Assembly (NCBI RefSeq): GCF_000300515.1
Contig: NZ_AMSI01000011.1
Location: 62,001 to 126,000 of the forward strand
From: Nitratireductor indicus C115
GTDB taxonomy: Bacteria > Pseudomonadota > Alphaproteobacteria > Rhizobiales > Rhizobiaceae
Direction: 5' to 3'
DNA: 64,000 nt
Shown: positions 55,269 to 63,864 of the stretch, piece after piece
Layout: every line of letters starts with the position of its first letter
How positions within the stretch are numbered: position 1 is the stretch's first letter
Position numbers and translations under genes: made by a program
The notes under the pieces: model-generated
Told to the model about the DNA's origin: nothing
What the model saw: only the letters and a program-made list of their open reading frames with translations
Databases searched by the model: none

Positions 55269-55652
55269 ATGCTGCCGAATTGGTTCGTCGCCCGTGAGGA
55301 AAAGCCCGAGTTCTGGACCGAAGAACGCTGCTTCATCACAGAACTCATGAATACAGACGCTTCACCTGAAACCTCGCTTGCCGTGGCACGGGTGGAGGCA
55401 GGGGTGACGACGCAGCTCCACAGGCTCGAAGGGATCTGCGAACGCTACGTGGTGCGCAAAGGTGAAGGCATCGTGGAAATCGATGGTGTGCGGCAGTTTC
55501 TGTCGGTCGGCGATCAGGCGATCATTCCTCCGGGGGCCGCGCAGCGCATCGCCAACACGGGTTCGACCGACCTTGAGTTCTATTGCGTTTGCACGCCGCG
55601 CTTTGTGCCGGAAAGCTATGTCGATCTGGAGACAGGCGGTGTGGACGCCTGA
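55269..55652 (+). CDS. Cupin domain protein
   Basis: A 127-residue single-domain cupin, ATG at 55269 with AAGGATGCC upstream. VARVEAGVTTQLHRLEGICERYVV and GDQAIIPPGAAQRIANTG are the two cupin motifs, with the metal His reduced to one clear pair (TQLHRLEGICERY). Too short for acireductone dioxygenase. It is divergent from the nucleoside importer operon with a 117-bp shared promoter, so its role may be linked (sugar isomerisation or aldehyde handling), but it could be unrelated. Confidence 0.8.
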   Translation: MLPNWFVAREEKPEFWTEERCFITELMNTDASPETSLAVARVEAGVTTQLHRLEGICERYVVRKGEGIVEIDGVRQFLSVGDQAIIPPGAAQRIANTGSTDLEFYCVCTPRFVPESYVDLETGGVDA

Positions 55653-55747
55653 ACCCAGGAATCATGACTGGATAAGGACATTTATGCGCGCTACATTATT
55701 TCCAGCCCAAGGCATGTAACGCCTGAGCCAGACTGGGGAGGAATGCC

Positions 55748-56128
55748 ATGCCGATCAAATTCCGCATGCGCAGCGAACAACGCGATCATCGCAACGATTC
55801 CCTGCGGCTCGCCCGCCTTTTGAGCGCCCTCGACGAGATGGAGGTGGGGCTTAACAAGGAGCACAAGGGACTGAAGAGGCGCTATGAGAGCGCCGCCATG
55901 GCCGCCGCATTCGCCCAGCAATATATCGAGGACGAGGAAACGACAGAGAAGCTGTCAGCCGAAATCGAGGATATGACGGAAACCTTGCGCAAGTACAGGC
56001 GCCGCATGGATACCCTCGAACAGCAGATCGCCCTTGTTGAACAGCTGCGCGCGACCACGGAAGACTTTGCCGACGATCTGGGATTTGGCCGCGAAGCCGG
56101 TCGCGCCGCTTCCCACGCCCGACACTAG
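55748..56128 (+). CDS. Coiled-coil hypothetical protein
   Basis: A 126-residue soluble, charged protein with no signal or membrane segment. Residues about 20-110 are predicted coiled coil from heptad-like spacing (EMEVGLNKEHKGLKRRYESA, and TEKLSAEIEDMTETLRKYRR). It resembles short conserved rhizobial proteins of unknown function. An RBS (GGGGAGG) lies just before the ATG at 55748. It stands alone between the cupin and panC genes. Confidence 0.72.
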   Translation: MPIKFRMRSEQRDHRNDSLRLARLLSALDEMEVGLNKEHKGLKRRYESAAMAAAFAQQYIEDEETTEKLSAEIEDMTETLRKYRRRMDTLEQQIALVEQLRATTEDFADDLGFGREAGRAASHARH

Positions 56129-56160
56129 AATCCCTTTTTTCGAAACGACACGAGGCCCGG

Positions 56161-57012
56161 TCAGGCAGGCGTTACCGCGACATTGTCGATCAACCGCGTT
56201 TCGCCGAGCCAGGCGGCAGCCAGAAGCCTTGCCGAGGCCGCCATGTGTTCCACCGGCTGAAGCGTCTCCGCGTCGCGCAGTTCAAGATACTCGACCGGAT
56301 CGAAGCCGGCATCGGCGATGGCAACCCGGCTTTTCGCGAGGGTCTCGGCCACGTCTTTACCCTGCGAAAGAGCAGAAGCCGCCAGGAACAATTCCCGCGC
56401 AAGCGCCGGCGCCACAGCGCGCTGCCCAGAGGAAAGGCGCACATTGCGCGAAGACAGCGCAAGCCCGTCTTCTTCCCGCACCGTCGGGCAGCCGACAATC
56501 TCGACCGGGATATTGAGGTCTGCGACCAGACGCCTGACCACCTGCAATTGCTGATAATCCTTCTCGCCGAAAAAGGCGAAGTCGGCGCCACTCTGAAGGA
56601 GCAGTTTCGAAACCACCGTCGCGACACCGTCGAAGTGGCCCGGCCGGTTGGCGCCGCAAAGCCCCTCGCTGACACCCCCTACAGAAACGGTGGTGGCAAA
56701 GCCCTCTGCGTACATTTCGGCCACATCCGGCGCAAAGAGAACATCGACACCGAGCGGATCGAGCTTGGCGGCGTCATCCTTTTCGGTACGCGGATAGGCG
56801 GCGAGATCCGATGCGTTGTTGAACTGCCTGGGATTGACGAAAAGTGTGACGATCACCCGGCGGGTACGCGCCTGTGCCGCCTCGACAAGGCTCAGGTGCC
56901 CGGCATGAAGCGCTCCCATGGTGGGCACCACGCCCACGGTCTCGCCGGCGCGACGCCATGCGCCAACCCGTTCTCTCAGTTCCCGCACGGTGCGGACGGT
57001 CGACAGGCTCAT
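56161..57012 (-). CDS. panC: Pantoate-beta-alanine ligase
   Basis: Condenses pantoate with beta-alanine to pantothenate using ATP. The 283 residues show [19 protein letters not shown] (HIGH-like nucleotide motif), [31 protein letters not shown] and the KMSK-like [11 protein letters not shown]. Its start overlaps the panB stop (ATGA), so the pair is coupled. Confidence 0.97.
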   Translation of the reverse strand: MSLSTVRTVRELRERVGAWRRAGETVGVVPTMGALHAGHLSLVEAAQARTRRVIVTLFVNPRQFNNASDLAAYPRTEKDDAAKLDPLGVDVLFAPDVAEMYAEGFATTVSVGGVSEGLCGANRPGHFDGVATVVSKLLLQSGADFAFFGEKDYQQLQVVRRLVADLNIPVEIVGCPTVREEDGLALSSRNVRLSSGQRAVAPALARELFLAASALSQGKDVAETLAKSRVAIADAGFDPVEYLELRDAETLQPVEHMAASARLLAAAWLGETRLIDNVAVTPA

Positions 57013-57854
57013 CGGGTCGGTACCTTCCTGCTGGCTGCGGGAGTATCGGCAAAGACATGCTCCTGCGCCGGAAAGCGGCGCGCACGCACATCCTGCGCAT
57101 AGGCTGCGATGGCCTCCTCAGCTGTCTGGCCGAGTTCCGCATAGCGCTTGACGAATTTGGGGCGGAAGTCGGCGAACATGCCCAGCATGTCATCGACGAC
57201 AAGGATCTGGCCGTCGCAGGCAGGCGAAGCGCCGATGCCGATCGTCGGAACGGATATGGTTTCGGTGATGCGCCGGGCCAGGCCCTCCGTCACCTTTTCA
57301 AGGACCACGGCAAATGCACCCGCCTCGGCCACGGCAACAGCATCGCGCTCGATGGCAGTGGCAGCTTCGCCCCTGCCCTGCACCTTGTAGCCCCCGAAAG
57401 CATTGACGGCCTGCGGCGTCAGGCCGATATGCGCCATCACCGGAATGCCACGGCGGGTGAGGAAGCGGATCGTTTCGGCCATCGGCTCGCCGCCCTCCAG
57501 CTTCACAGCGGCACAACCGGTTTCCGCCATGAGGCGTGAAGCGTTTGCGAAAGCCTGCTCGGGCGAGGCCTCATAGGCGCCAAAGGGCAGATCGATCACC
57601 AGAAGCGCCTTCTCGATGCCGCGACGCACCGCCTTTCCGTGCATCGCCATCATGTCCATGGTCACGCCAAGTGTGCTCGACAGACCATGCAAAACCATGC
57701 CGACACTGTCGCCCACGAGCACGATATCGCAATGGGCATCGACAAGCCGTGCGACGGGCGTTGTGTAGGCGGTGAGACAGACCAGAGGCTCGCCACCCTT
57801 GCGGGCCATGATGGCGGGTGGGGTAAGGGCGGAGATTGTTCCCGTTACGCTCAA
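57009..57854 (-). CDS. panB: 3-methyl-2-oxobutanoate hydroxymethyltransferase
   Basis: Transfers a hydroxymethyl group from methylene-tetrahydrofolate to ketoisovalerate, first step of pantothenate synthesis. [53 protein letters not shown] and [18 protein letters not shown] mark the family. The start appears to be TTG at 57854 ([11 protein letters not shown]) with AGGAGGAG upstream, giving 281 residues; the open frame runs 20 codons further but lacks a ribosome site. Operon panB-panC. Confidence 0.95.
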   Translation of the reverse strand: MSVTGTISALTPPAIMARKGGEPLVCLTAYTTPVARLVDAHCDIVLVGDSVGMVLHGLSSTLGVTMDMMAMHGKAVRRGIEKALLVIDLPFGAYEASPEQAFANASRLMAETGCAAVKLEGGEPMAETIRFLTRRGIPVMAHIGLTPQAVNAFGGYKVQGRGEAATAIERDAVAVAEAGAFAVVLEKVTEGLARRITETISVPTIGIGASPACDGQILVVDDMLGMFADFRPKFVKRYAELGQTAEEAIAAYAQDVRARRFPAQEHVFADTPAASRKVPTR

Positions 57855-57995
57855 GATGCTCCTCCTCGCTCGGCGCGGGGCCACCGGCGGGCAGGCTCCT
57901 CCTGAACCCGCCAAAGGCAGCGGGTTGGGGATATGACATAAATTTGTGCAGTTGCGAAGGCCGGTTCGGGGCGGAAGCGTTCGCCCCGCCCAAAA

Positions 57996-59009
57996 TCAGC
58001 GTACCAGACGCAAATCCGCCTCGGCATATTGCTGGCCGGCCGCGTGCTGGCCGACAAGCCCCGCCGCAACCACGGAAACGCGGAAAAGACCTTCAAGGCT
58101 GTTGTCGAAGATGGCGCCGACGATGATCTCGGCGTCGTCTCCCACTTCCTCGCGGATGCGGGTCGCGGCCTCATCCACCTCGAACAGCGTCATGTCGCGG
58201 CCGCCCGATATGGAGACCAGAACGCCGCGCGCGCCCTTCATGTCGGATTCGTCGAGCAGAGGGTTGGCGATTGCCGCCTCGGCGGCCTTCATCGCACGTC
58301 CGTCACCGCTTGCCTCGCCGGTTCCCATCATGGCGCGGCCCATGTCGCGCATCACGGAGCGAACGTCTGCGAAATCCAGGTTGATCAGGCCTTCCTTGAC
58401 GATGAGGTCGGTGATGCAGCTGACGCCCGAATAGAGCACCTTGTCGGCAAGGCTGAAGGCATCGGCGAAGGTGGTTTTCGCATCAGCGATGCGGAACAGA
58501 TTCTGGTTGGGGATCACAATCACCGTGTCGGCGCTTTCGCGCAGAAGCTCAATGCCGCGATCGGCGACACTCATGCGGCGATTGCCCTCGAAGGTGAAAG
58601 GCTTGGTGACCACGGCTACCGTCAGGATACCGGCATTGCGCGCTGCGGCGGCAATGACCGGCGCAGCCCCCGTGCCCGTGCCGCCACCCATGCCGGCGGT
58701 GACGAAGCACATATGCGTGCCGGAGAGATGATCCATGATCTCCGCAATGGTCTCTTCGGCGGCAGCCTGACCGATCTCGGGGAGCGAGCCGGCGCCTAAG
58801 CCTTCCGTCGAGTTCGCACCGAGCTGGATCAGCCGCTCGGCCTTGGACATGGTGAGCGCCTGCGCGTCGGTGTTGGCAACGACGAAATCGACGCCTTGCA
58901 GGTTCTGGGCGATCATGTTGTTGACGGCATTGCCGCCACCGCCACCCACACCGATGATGGTAATCTTCGGGCGCATTTCCGAGATCTCGGGCTTCTTGTT
59001 GTCTATCAC
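57996..59009 (-). CDS. Second, tail-less FtsZ (FtsZ2 type)
   Basis: A 337-residue FtsZ paralogue. The GTP-binding GGGTGTG motif (108-114, [16 protein letters not shown]) and the T7 catalytic loop NLDFAD (210-215) are intact, so GTPase activity is expected. It ends soon after the C-terminal domain ([20 protein letters not shown]), with none of the linker and C-terminal peptide that bind FtsA and ZipA in the main FtsZ. Short FtsZ2 paralogues are known in rhizobia; their role in division is partial or accessory. The likely start is GTG at 59009 (IDNKKPEIS). It is preceded by a perfect 12-bp inverted repeat. Confidence 0.9.
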   Translation of the reverse strand: MIDNKKPEISEMRPKITIIGVGGGGGNAVNNMIAQNLQGVDFVVANTDAQALTMSKAERLIQLGANSTEGLGAGSLPEIGQAAAEETIAEIMDHLSGTHMCFVTAGMGGGTGTGAAPVIAAAARNAGILTVAVVTKPFTFEGNRRMSVADRGIELLRESADTVIVIPNQNLFRIADAKTTFADAFSLADKVLYSGVSCITDLIVKEGLINLDFADVRSVMRDMGRAMMGTGEASGDGRAMKAAEAAIANPLLDESDMKGARGVLVSISGGRDMTLFEVDEAATRIREEVGDDAEIIVGAIFDNSLEGLFRVSVVAAGLVGQHAAGQQYAEADLRLVR

Positions 59010-59225
59010 CGCGTCAGACCCTTTACACGCGCCGGCAACATCCGGTTGCGGATGATGCGGCGCACACCATTCGACCGAATACGGCGCTCTCATACGTCAG
59101 GGGAGAAGAACAAAACCGCCGCAGCCAAGCCGGCGAACGAATCATCACGCGGGCTCAACGACCCGAAAGAATCAGAGAGCGCCATCATGTTCAAGTGGGA
59201 GTGCAAGAGAGAGGCCCCGAGCCGG

Positions 59226-59274
59226 CGCTTACGGTAACAACTCTTGTAATTGGGCGTAACAATTACCGTAAGCG
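59226..59274. promoter_or_regulatory. Perfect 12-bp inverted repeat with 25-base spacer upstream of the second ftsZ
   Basis: CGCTTACGGTAA (59226-59237) and TTACCGTAAGCG (59263-59274) are perfect arms. Inside, GTAACAA is repeated directly at 59234 and 59256, 22 bases apart, i.e. two helical turns. It sits between the GST stop codon and the ftsZ2 start, about 220 bases upstream of the latter, so it may be either an operator or a 3' structure of the GST transcript. Confidence 0.45.
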
Positions 59275-59291
59275 ACGGGACTTCCCCGCGG

Positions 59292-59903
59292 TCAACCCTG
59301 AGGCACCGTGGCGATCATGGAGGGCCGCCGGGAAAACCCCGCGAACCAGCCCGACAGCTTCGGGTGCGTGCTCCGCCAGTCCTTGCCGGGCTGGCGGAAA
59401 TCCAGATAGCCAAGCGCGCAGCCGACCGCGACCGAACCTGCGTGGATCGGTTCGCCCAGAAGCGGCAGCCATCGCTGCGCCAGCGCATCGAGCGCGCTGT
59501 CGATCTTTTCCATCTGGCCATCATGCCAACCGGCGGAAAACAGTTCCGGCGGTCGGACGAGGCGCTCGTAGCGAATCAGAAGCGCAGCATCCAGAATTGA
59601 ATCAGCAAGCGCTTCCAATGTCATGACATCAAAACGTTTTTCGCCTTCCGGCATCAGGCTGGGGCCCTCACCATGCGCATCGAGATAAGCGCAGATTACG
59701 CGGCTGTCGAACAGCACGCGCCCATCGTCCAGAATGAGGGTGGGTACCTTGCCGGACGGATTCTGCGCCACGATGGAGCGATCGCGATTGATCGGATTGG
59801 CGGCCGCCTTCAAACGCTCGATGCGGGGCTCCACCCCCTTCTCGATGGCCGTGACCATGACTTTGCGGACATAAGGGGATGTGGGCGAATGGAAGAGCTT
59901 CAT
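59292..59903 (-). CDS. Glutathione S-transferase
   Basis: A 203-residue GST. The thioredoxin-like N-domain begins MKLFHSPTSPYVRKVMVTAI and contains the Ser/Pro glutathione site, and LILDDGRVLFDSRVICAYLD. The helical C-domain holds FDVMTLEALADSILDAALLI and GSVAVGCALGYLDFR. ATG at 59903; the longer upstream frame is spurious. Substrate unknown, typically detoxification of electrophiles. It stands alone downstream of the glucosylglycerate-type cluster. Confidence 0.9.
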   Translation of the reverse strand: MKLFHSPTSPYVRKVMVTAIEKGVEPRIERLKAAANPINRDRSIVAQNPSGKVPTLILDDGRVLFDSRVICAYLDAHGEGPSLMPEGEKRFDVMTLEALADSILDAALLIRYERLVRPPELFSAGWHDGQMEKIDSALDALAQRWLPLLGEPIHAGSVAVGCALGYLDFRQPGKDWRSTHPKLSGWFAGFSRRPSMIATVPQG

Positions 59904-60042
59904 GAGGCCTCCGCGGGTCGCCTCGGGCCCGACAGGGATGTTCGCGGGAATGCGGTGAGGCCTTGCAGCATAACCACAATAACGGGCGGCAGGTAAATGC
60001 CCTCCGGGCGCAAGCCGATAAATCCATCGCGACGAGACGCAG

Positions 60043-61254
60043 CTACGCATTATCGGCGATGACGCTCTCGCGCAGGAAACGCATGATGTCGGGATCTGCG
60101 GACTGGACGCGGCTCCAGTTCGGGATGAAGGGGGTTTCCATCGGGTGCTGAAGGAAAGTGTGGCCCGCTTCCACGATATTGGCAGCGAACAGCTCAACCG
60201 CCTTTTCCTCGCTATGACGGTCGACATGCAGAGCGTTCATGGTTGCGTCATTGTAATAAATCTCGATCAGGTCGAGCGCGAGGCGATAATAGGTCGCTTT
60301 CAACGTGCGGAAATGCTCCTGGCTGAACACCACACCATCGGTCGCGAGCTTGCGGAAGATCGCCTTGGAAATGTCGATGGACATACGCGAGAGACCGCGC
60401 GCGGCATCGTCTGGCGACAGGGGCTGGTGCTTGTGCTCATATGTATCGCACAAATCCACCTGGCAGACGGCCCGGCGCGACAGGTTGCGCCAGACCTCGG
60501 ACAGGACGCCGATCTCCAGCCCCCAGTCGGACGGGATGCGAATGTCGGGCAGGATGGAGGTACGCATGGCGAATTCGCCGGCAAGCGGATAGCGGAAGGC
60601 CTGCAGATATTCGACATAATCGCTGTGGCCGAAGGTCTTCTGCAGGGCCAGCAGCAGCGGAGCTATCAACAGGCGGCTGACGCGCCCGTTCAGCTTTCCC
60701 CCCGCCACGCGCGGATAATATCCCTTGCAGAACTGATAAGGGAAGGATGGGTTCGCCAACGGATAGACGAGACGCGTCAGCATCTCACGCGAATAGGTGA
60801 CGATGTCGCAATCGTGCAGGGCCACCACATCGCTGTCCTGACAGGCTAGTGTGTAGCCGATGCAGTACCAGACATTGCGACCCTTGCCGGGCTCCTCCGG
60901 CGCCAGCCCGACATCGATGAGCCGTTGCTCGACACCCTTCATGCGGGGACCGTCGTTCCACAGGATGCTGTGCTTTTGCGGCAATCGCGCAAAATAGTCC
61001 TGGGCAAAGCGAAATTGTTCCGCATCGGCCGCATCGAGGCCGATGACGATGTGGTTCACATAATCGACCTTCGACAATTCATCGACGATGCCGCCGAGGG
61101 CAGGTGCTTCCAGTTCGGAAAAAAGAGAAGGCAGGATCAGCGTGATCTTGCGACGGGCGGCAAACAGGTTGAGCTGGCGCTCCATGTCGGCGGGCGAGAC
61201 GGTACCAAGATTGTGAAGCGTTGCGACCTGGCCGCCTTGCTGAAAATCAGACAT
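60043..61254 (-). CDS. Glycosyltransferase, glucosyl-3-phosphoglycerate synthase-like (GT81-type)
   Basis: A 403-residue GT-A enzyme starting at the ATG 61254, overlapping the phosphatase stop by 8 bases. RRKITLILPSLFSELEAPAL is the nucleotide-sugar domain; DSDVVALHDCDIVTYS holds the metal motif DCD (148-150), and PAGEFAMRTSILPDIRIPSD-like text and DTYEHKHQPLS the acceptor region. Next to an MPGP-family phosphatase this fits GpgS, which makes glucosyl-3-phosphoglycerate from NDP-glucose and 3-phosphoglycerate; a mannosyl-transferring variant cannot be excluded from sequence alone. Confidence 0.85.
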   Translation of the reverse strand: MSDFQQGGQVATLHNLGTVSPADMERQLNLFAARRKITLILPSLFSELEAPALGGIVDELSKVDYVNHIVIGLDAADAEQFRFAQDYFARLPQKHSILWNDGPRMKGVEQRLIDVGLAPEEPGKGRNVWYCIGYTLACQDSDVVALHDCDIVTYSREMLTRLVYPLANPSFPYQFCKGYYPRVAGGKLNGRVSRLLIAPLLLALQKTFGHSDYVEYLQAFRYPLAGEFAMRTSILPDIRIPSDWGLEIGVLSEVWRNLSRRAVCQVDLCDTYEHKHQPLSPDDAARGLSRMSIDISKAIFRKLATDGVVFSQEHFRTLKATYYRLALDLIEIYYNDATMNALHVDRHSEEKAVELFAANIVEAGHTFLQHPMETPFIPNWSRVQSADPDIMRFLRESVIADNA

Positions 61255-62074
61255 GTGAGCGATCCTCCCTCTTTTCGATTTTGTCGAGCAGCCGCAGAAC
61301 TTCTTCGTTCCAACCGGCCGCTCCCGTTTTTTGCGCCCATCGCAGCTGCTTGCCCTCAGGCCGTGTAAACCCGGCAAGACCCGCATGGGCGGGATTTGGA
61401 ATGACGATGGCGATATCGGCGCGGGCGAGCATGTCGCGGTCGTTGGGGGCATCGCCGAGCGCGACGGTTAGAGAGGATGCGCCATCGACACGCCGATAGT
61501 GCTCAGCCAGATCGGCGAGACGCGCTCCCTTGGTTCCACCGAAAGACAGGGTCGAGAAACGCCCGCCCTGCTGGACGAAAATGGAATTTTTTCCGAGTAT
61601 TGCGCGGAAGTCCTCAAAATCCGATTCAGAACCTCTCCAAATGCCGGGTTCTGAGAACATGCGTTTCTTTGCAAGCGCCGCGGCATCTTGTGAAAGACCG
61701 GTGCGCCGCGCCACCTCCTCCACGCTCCAGTCGGAAAAGCCGGTAAAGCATGCACGCAATCCGGCAGGCAATGCAGCGAGCGCACGACACAGGCGGTCAT
61801 GTTCGGTCCCGCCGGAAGATGCGAAAAGTTCCATCTTTAAAGGCGGCAGGATGCCGGCACCATTTTCGATGATCGCCTCGCAGTGTTCAAAGCCCGCGGC
61901 CTCGCGGATCGGCGCCATCTCGGCGGCCGTCTTGCTGGAGGCAAGCACCAGCCGATGGCCGCGTTCCTTCAGGAGACGCAAGGCCGGACGGGCATTCTCG
62001 AAACCGTAGGTATCGTGATCGAGCAGCGTACCGTCCAGGTCGCTGAAGACGAGAAGGCGGGTGGGCCCGGTCAT
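61247..62074 (-). CDS. HAD-superfamily phosphatase of the mannosyl/glucosyl-3-phosphoglycerate phosphatase family
   Basis: A 275-residue MPGP-type (HAD-IIB) hydrolase. LVFSDLDGTLLDHDTY carries the nucleophile and acid/base Asp (11 and 13); RLVLASSKTAAEM is the Ser/Thr motif and VALGDAPNDRDMLARA the C-terminal Asp motif. It should remove phosphate from the sugar-phosphoglycerate made by the neighbouring transferase. Its start overlaps the phosphorylase stop (ATGA). Confidence 0.9.
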   Translation of the reverse strand: MTGPTRLLVFSDLDGTLLDHDTYGFENARPALRLLKERGHRLVLASSKTAAEMAPIREAAGFEHCEAIIENGAGILPPLKMELFASSGGTEHDRLCRALAALPAGLRACFTGFSDWSVEEVARRTGLSQDAAALAKKRMFSEPGIWRGSESDFEDFRAILGKNSIFVQQGGRFSTLSFGGTKGARLADLAEHYRRVDGASSLTVALGDAPNDRDMLARADIAIVIPNPAHAGLAGFTRPEGKQLRWAQKTGAAGWNEEVLRLLDKIEKREDRSHV

Positions 62075-63864
62075 TGCGTCTTTTGCCGGTTGGAGATCCA
62101 GCGGGTCTGATAAGGCGCAAAGACAATCTCACCGCTTAAGGGCTTAACCGGTTCGCCGGTCAGGAGATCGCTCCATTCATCCCCGTCGATCAGGTTGAGC
62201 GACATGGCGGGTATGGAGCGGGCATGCGGGGTGAGGTTCGAAATGGCGAAGATGCTTTGCGCCCGGTCAAGGCTCTGGCGCCAGAAGCCGAAGAAAGGCT
62301 CGCCAAGCTGTAGGGTGAACTGGGTGGCGTTGGGATGAAAAGCAGGCTGGGCGGAGCGCAGGCGAACCATCTCCCGGAGCCTCGACAAGACCTTCGAGCG
62401 CATGCTCTCGGGATCATCGAGGGCGGCCCGCAGTTCCCCATAGTCCAGCCGGCGGCGGTTGATCGCCCGGTTGTAACCGAGTTTTTCCACACCGTCATGA
62501 TCGTTGGCGGAAGCAACAAGCGAATGGATATAGAAGGCGGGGATGCCCTCCAGTCCCATGACGATGGCCTGGCAGCACAGGAAGCGTTCCATCTGATGCC
62601 CGTCACGCCCCGCATGAGTGCCGGCAAAGGCATCGAACAGCGAGACATTCAGTTCGTAGGGCCTGCTGCCACCGGGCCGCGCATAGAGCGAAACGAGACC
62701 GCCGAAACCTTGAACCGTCTCGATCACCTCCTGCATCTCCTCCTCAGGCACCAGCCCTTCGGCAGGTCTGAGGCCGATCCCGTCATGAGAGGCTGAAAAA
62801 TTGAAGTAGGCGCAGCCGAGCTGCGCCGGCGGCATGGCCATCTGCCACGCGTTCAGATATTTCGACGTGCCGCCCAGCAGCGCATGCAGCAGCAGCGGCG
62901 GCAGCGCGAAATTATAGATCATGTGCGCTTCGTTACGATTGCCGAAATAGCTCAGGTTCTCGACGTTCGGAACATTTGTCTCGGTGATGAGGACGACGGG
63001 CGCTTCGCAATAATCGCACAGGAGCCGGATGAGACGGATGACCTCATGGGTCTGGCGCAAATGGATGCAGGGCGTGCCCAGCTCCTTCCAGAGATAAGCG
63101 ACCGCATCCAGCCGCATGGTGCGCACCCCGCGCTCGACATGCCCGCGGATGATGTCGAGGAATTCGAGCAGCACGCGCGGATTGGAGAAGTCGAAATCAA
63201 CCTGGTCGTGGCTGAAGGTGCACCAGACATGGCGAATGCCATTGGCCGTTTCCACCGCGCGCAGCAGCGGCGAGGTGCGCGGGCGCACAACGCCGCTCAG
63301 GTCGTCGTCGGGGCTGGCGGTGAAGAAGAAACGATCCCAAGGCTCGTGTCCCTGCAGGAACTCGCTGAACATGGCGCTTTGGCTCGAGCAATGGTTCAGG
63401 ACCAGATCCGACATCAGCCGGAAATGCCCAGCAATCCGAGAAATATCCTCCCAATCGCCGAGCTGGCTGTTTACCTGCCGATAGTCGGTGATGGCAAAAC
63501 CGTCATCGGAGGTGAAGGGAAAATAGGGAAGGATATGCACGCCCGAGAACGCGCCCTCCAGATAGCGGGTCGTGAAATCGTAAAGAAGATCGAGTGGTTT
63601 GTGTTCGCCATCGACCAGCGTGTTGCCATAGGTGATGACGTAATTGTCCTTCTCGCTCCACAGCGAGTTTGCTGGCACCCGCCCTCGCCTTCGTACCTGC
63701 CCTTTAGGGCCGAAAAAGGCCGAGACGACTTCCTCGATAAGCGCCGTTGTATCATGCGCGGGATAGATCGACCCGAGAAGCTGGCGCAAGCCGTTGGCAA
63801 GCCGCGTCGGGATGGAGTGTGGAACCTTTTGTGCCGTTCCTTGTGCCGTTCGGGGCTCTGTCAT
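62071..63864 (-). CDS. GH13 sucrose-phosphorylase-type enzyme, probably glucosylglycerate phosphorylase
   Basis: A 597-residue GH13 subfamily 18-like phosphorylase. Catalytic nucleophile Asp253 in TMRLDAVAYLW, acid/base Glu295 in VLITETNVPN, transition-state Asp361 in SASHDGIGLRP. Sequence alone does not separate sucrose from glucosylglycerate phosphorylase; the co-transcribed GpgS-like and phosphatase genes favour glucosylglycerate plus phosphate giving glucose-1-phosphate and glycerate. First gene of the three-gene unit, ATG at 63864; its promoter is in the last 136 bases of the window, where I see no further gene. Confidence 0.9.
   Translation of the reverse strand: MTEPRTAQGTAQKVPHSIPTRLANGLRQLLGSIYPAHDTTALIEEVVSAFFGPKGQVRRRGRVPANSLWSEKDNYVITYGNTLVDGEHKPLDLLYDFTTRYLEGAFSGVHILPYFPFTSDDGFAITDYRQVNSQLGDWEDISRIAGHFRLMSDLVLNHCSSQSAMFSEFLQGHEPWDRFFFTASPDDDLSGVVRPRTSPLLRAVETANGIRHVWCTFSHDQVDFDFSNPRVLLEFLDIIRGHVERGVRTMRLDAVAYLWKELGTPCIHLRQTHEVIRLIRLLCDYCEAPVVLITETNVPNVENLSYFGNRNEAHMIYNFALPPLLLHALLGGTSKYLNAWQMAMPPAQLGCAYFNFSASHDGIGLRPAEGLVPEEEMQEVIETVQGFGGLVSLYARPGGSRPYELNVSLFDAFAGTHAGRDGHQMERFLCCQAIVMGLEGIPAFYIHSLVASANDHDGVEKLGYNRAINRRRLDYGELRAALDDPESMRSKVLSRLREMVRLRSAQPAFHPNATQFTLQLGEPFFGFWRQSLDRAQSIFAISNLTPHARSIPAMSLNLIDGDEWSDLLTGEPVKPLSGEIVFAPYQTRWISNRQKTQ

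Noticed and set aside
55269-55652. Acireductone dioxygenase (mtnD) in the cupin gene
   Set aside because: At 127 residues it is too short and lacks the three-His/one-Glu pattern of that enzyme.
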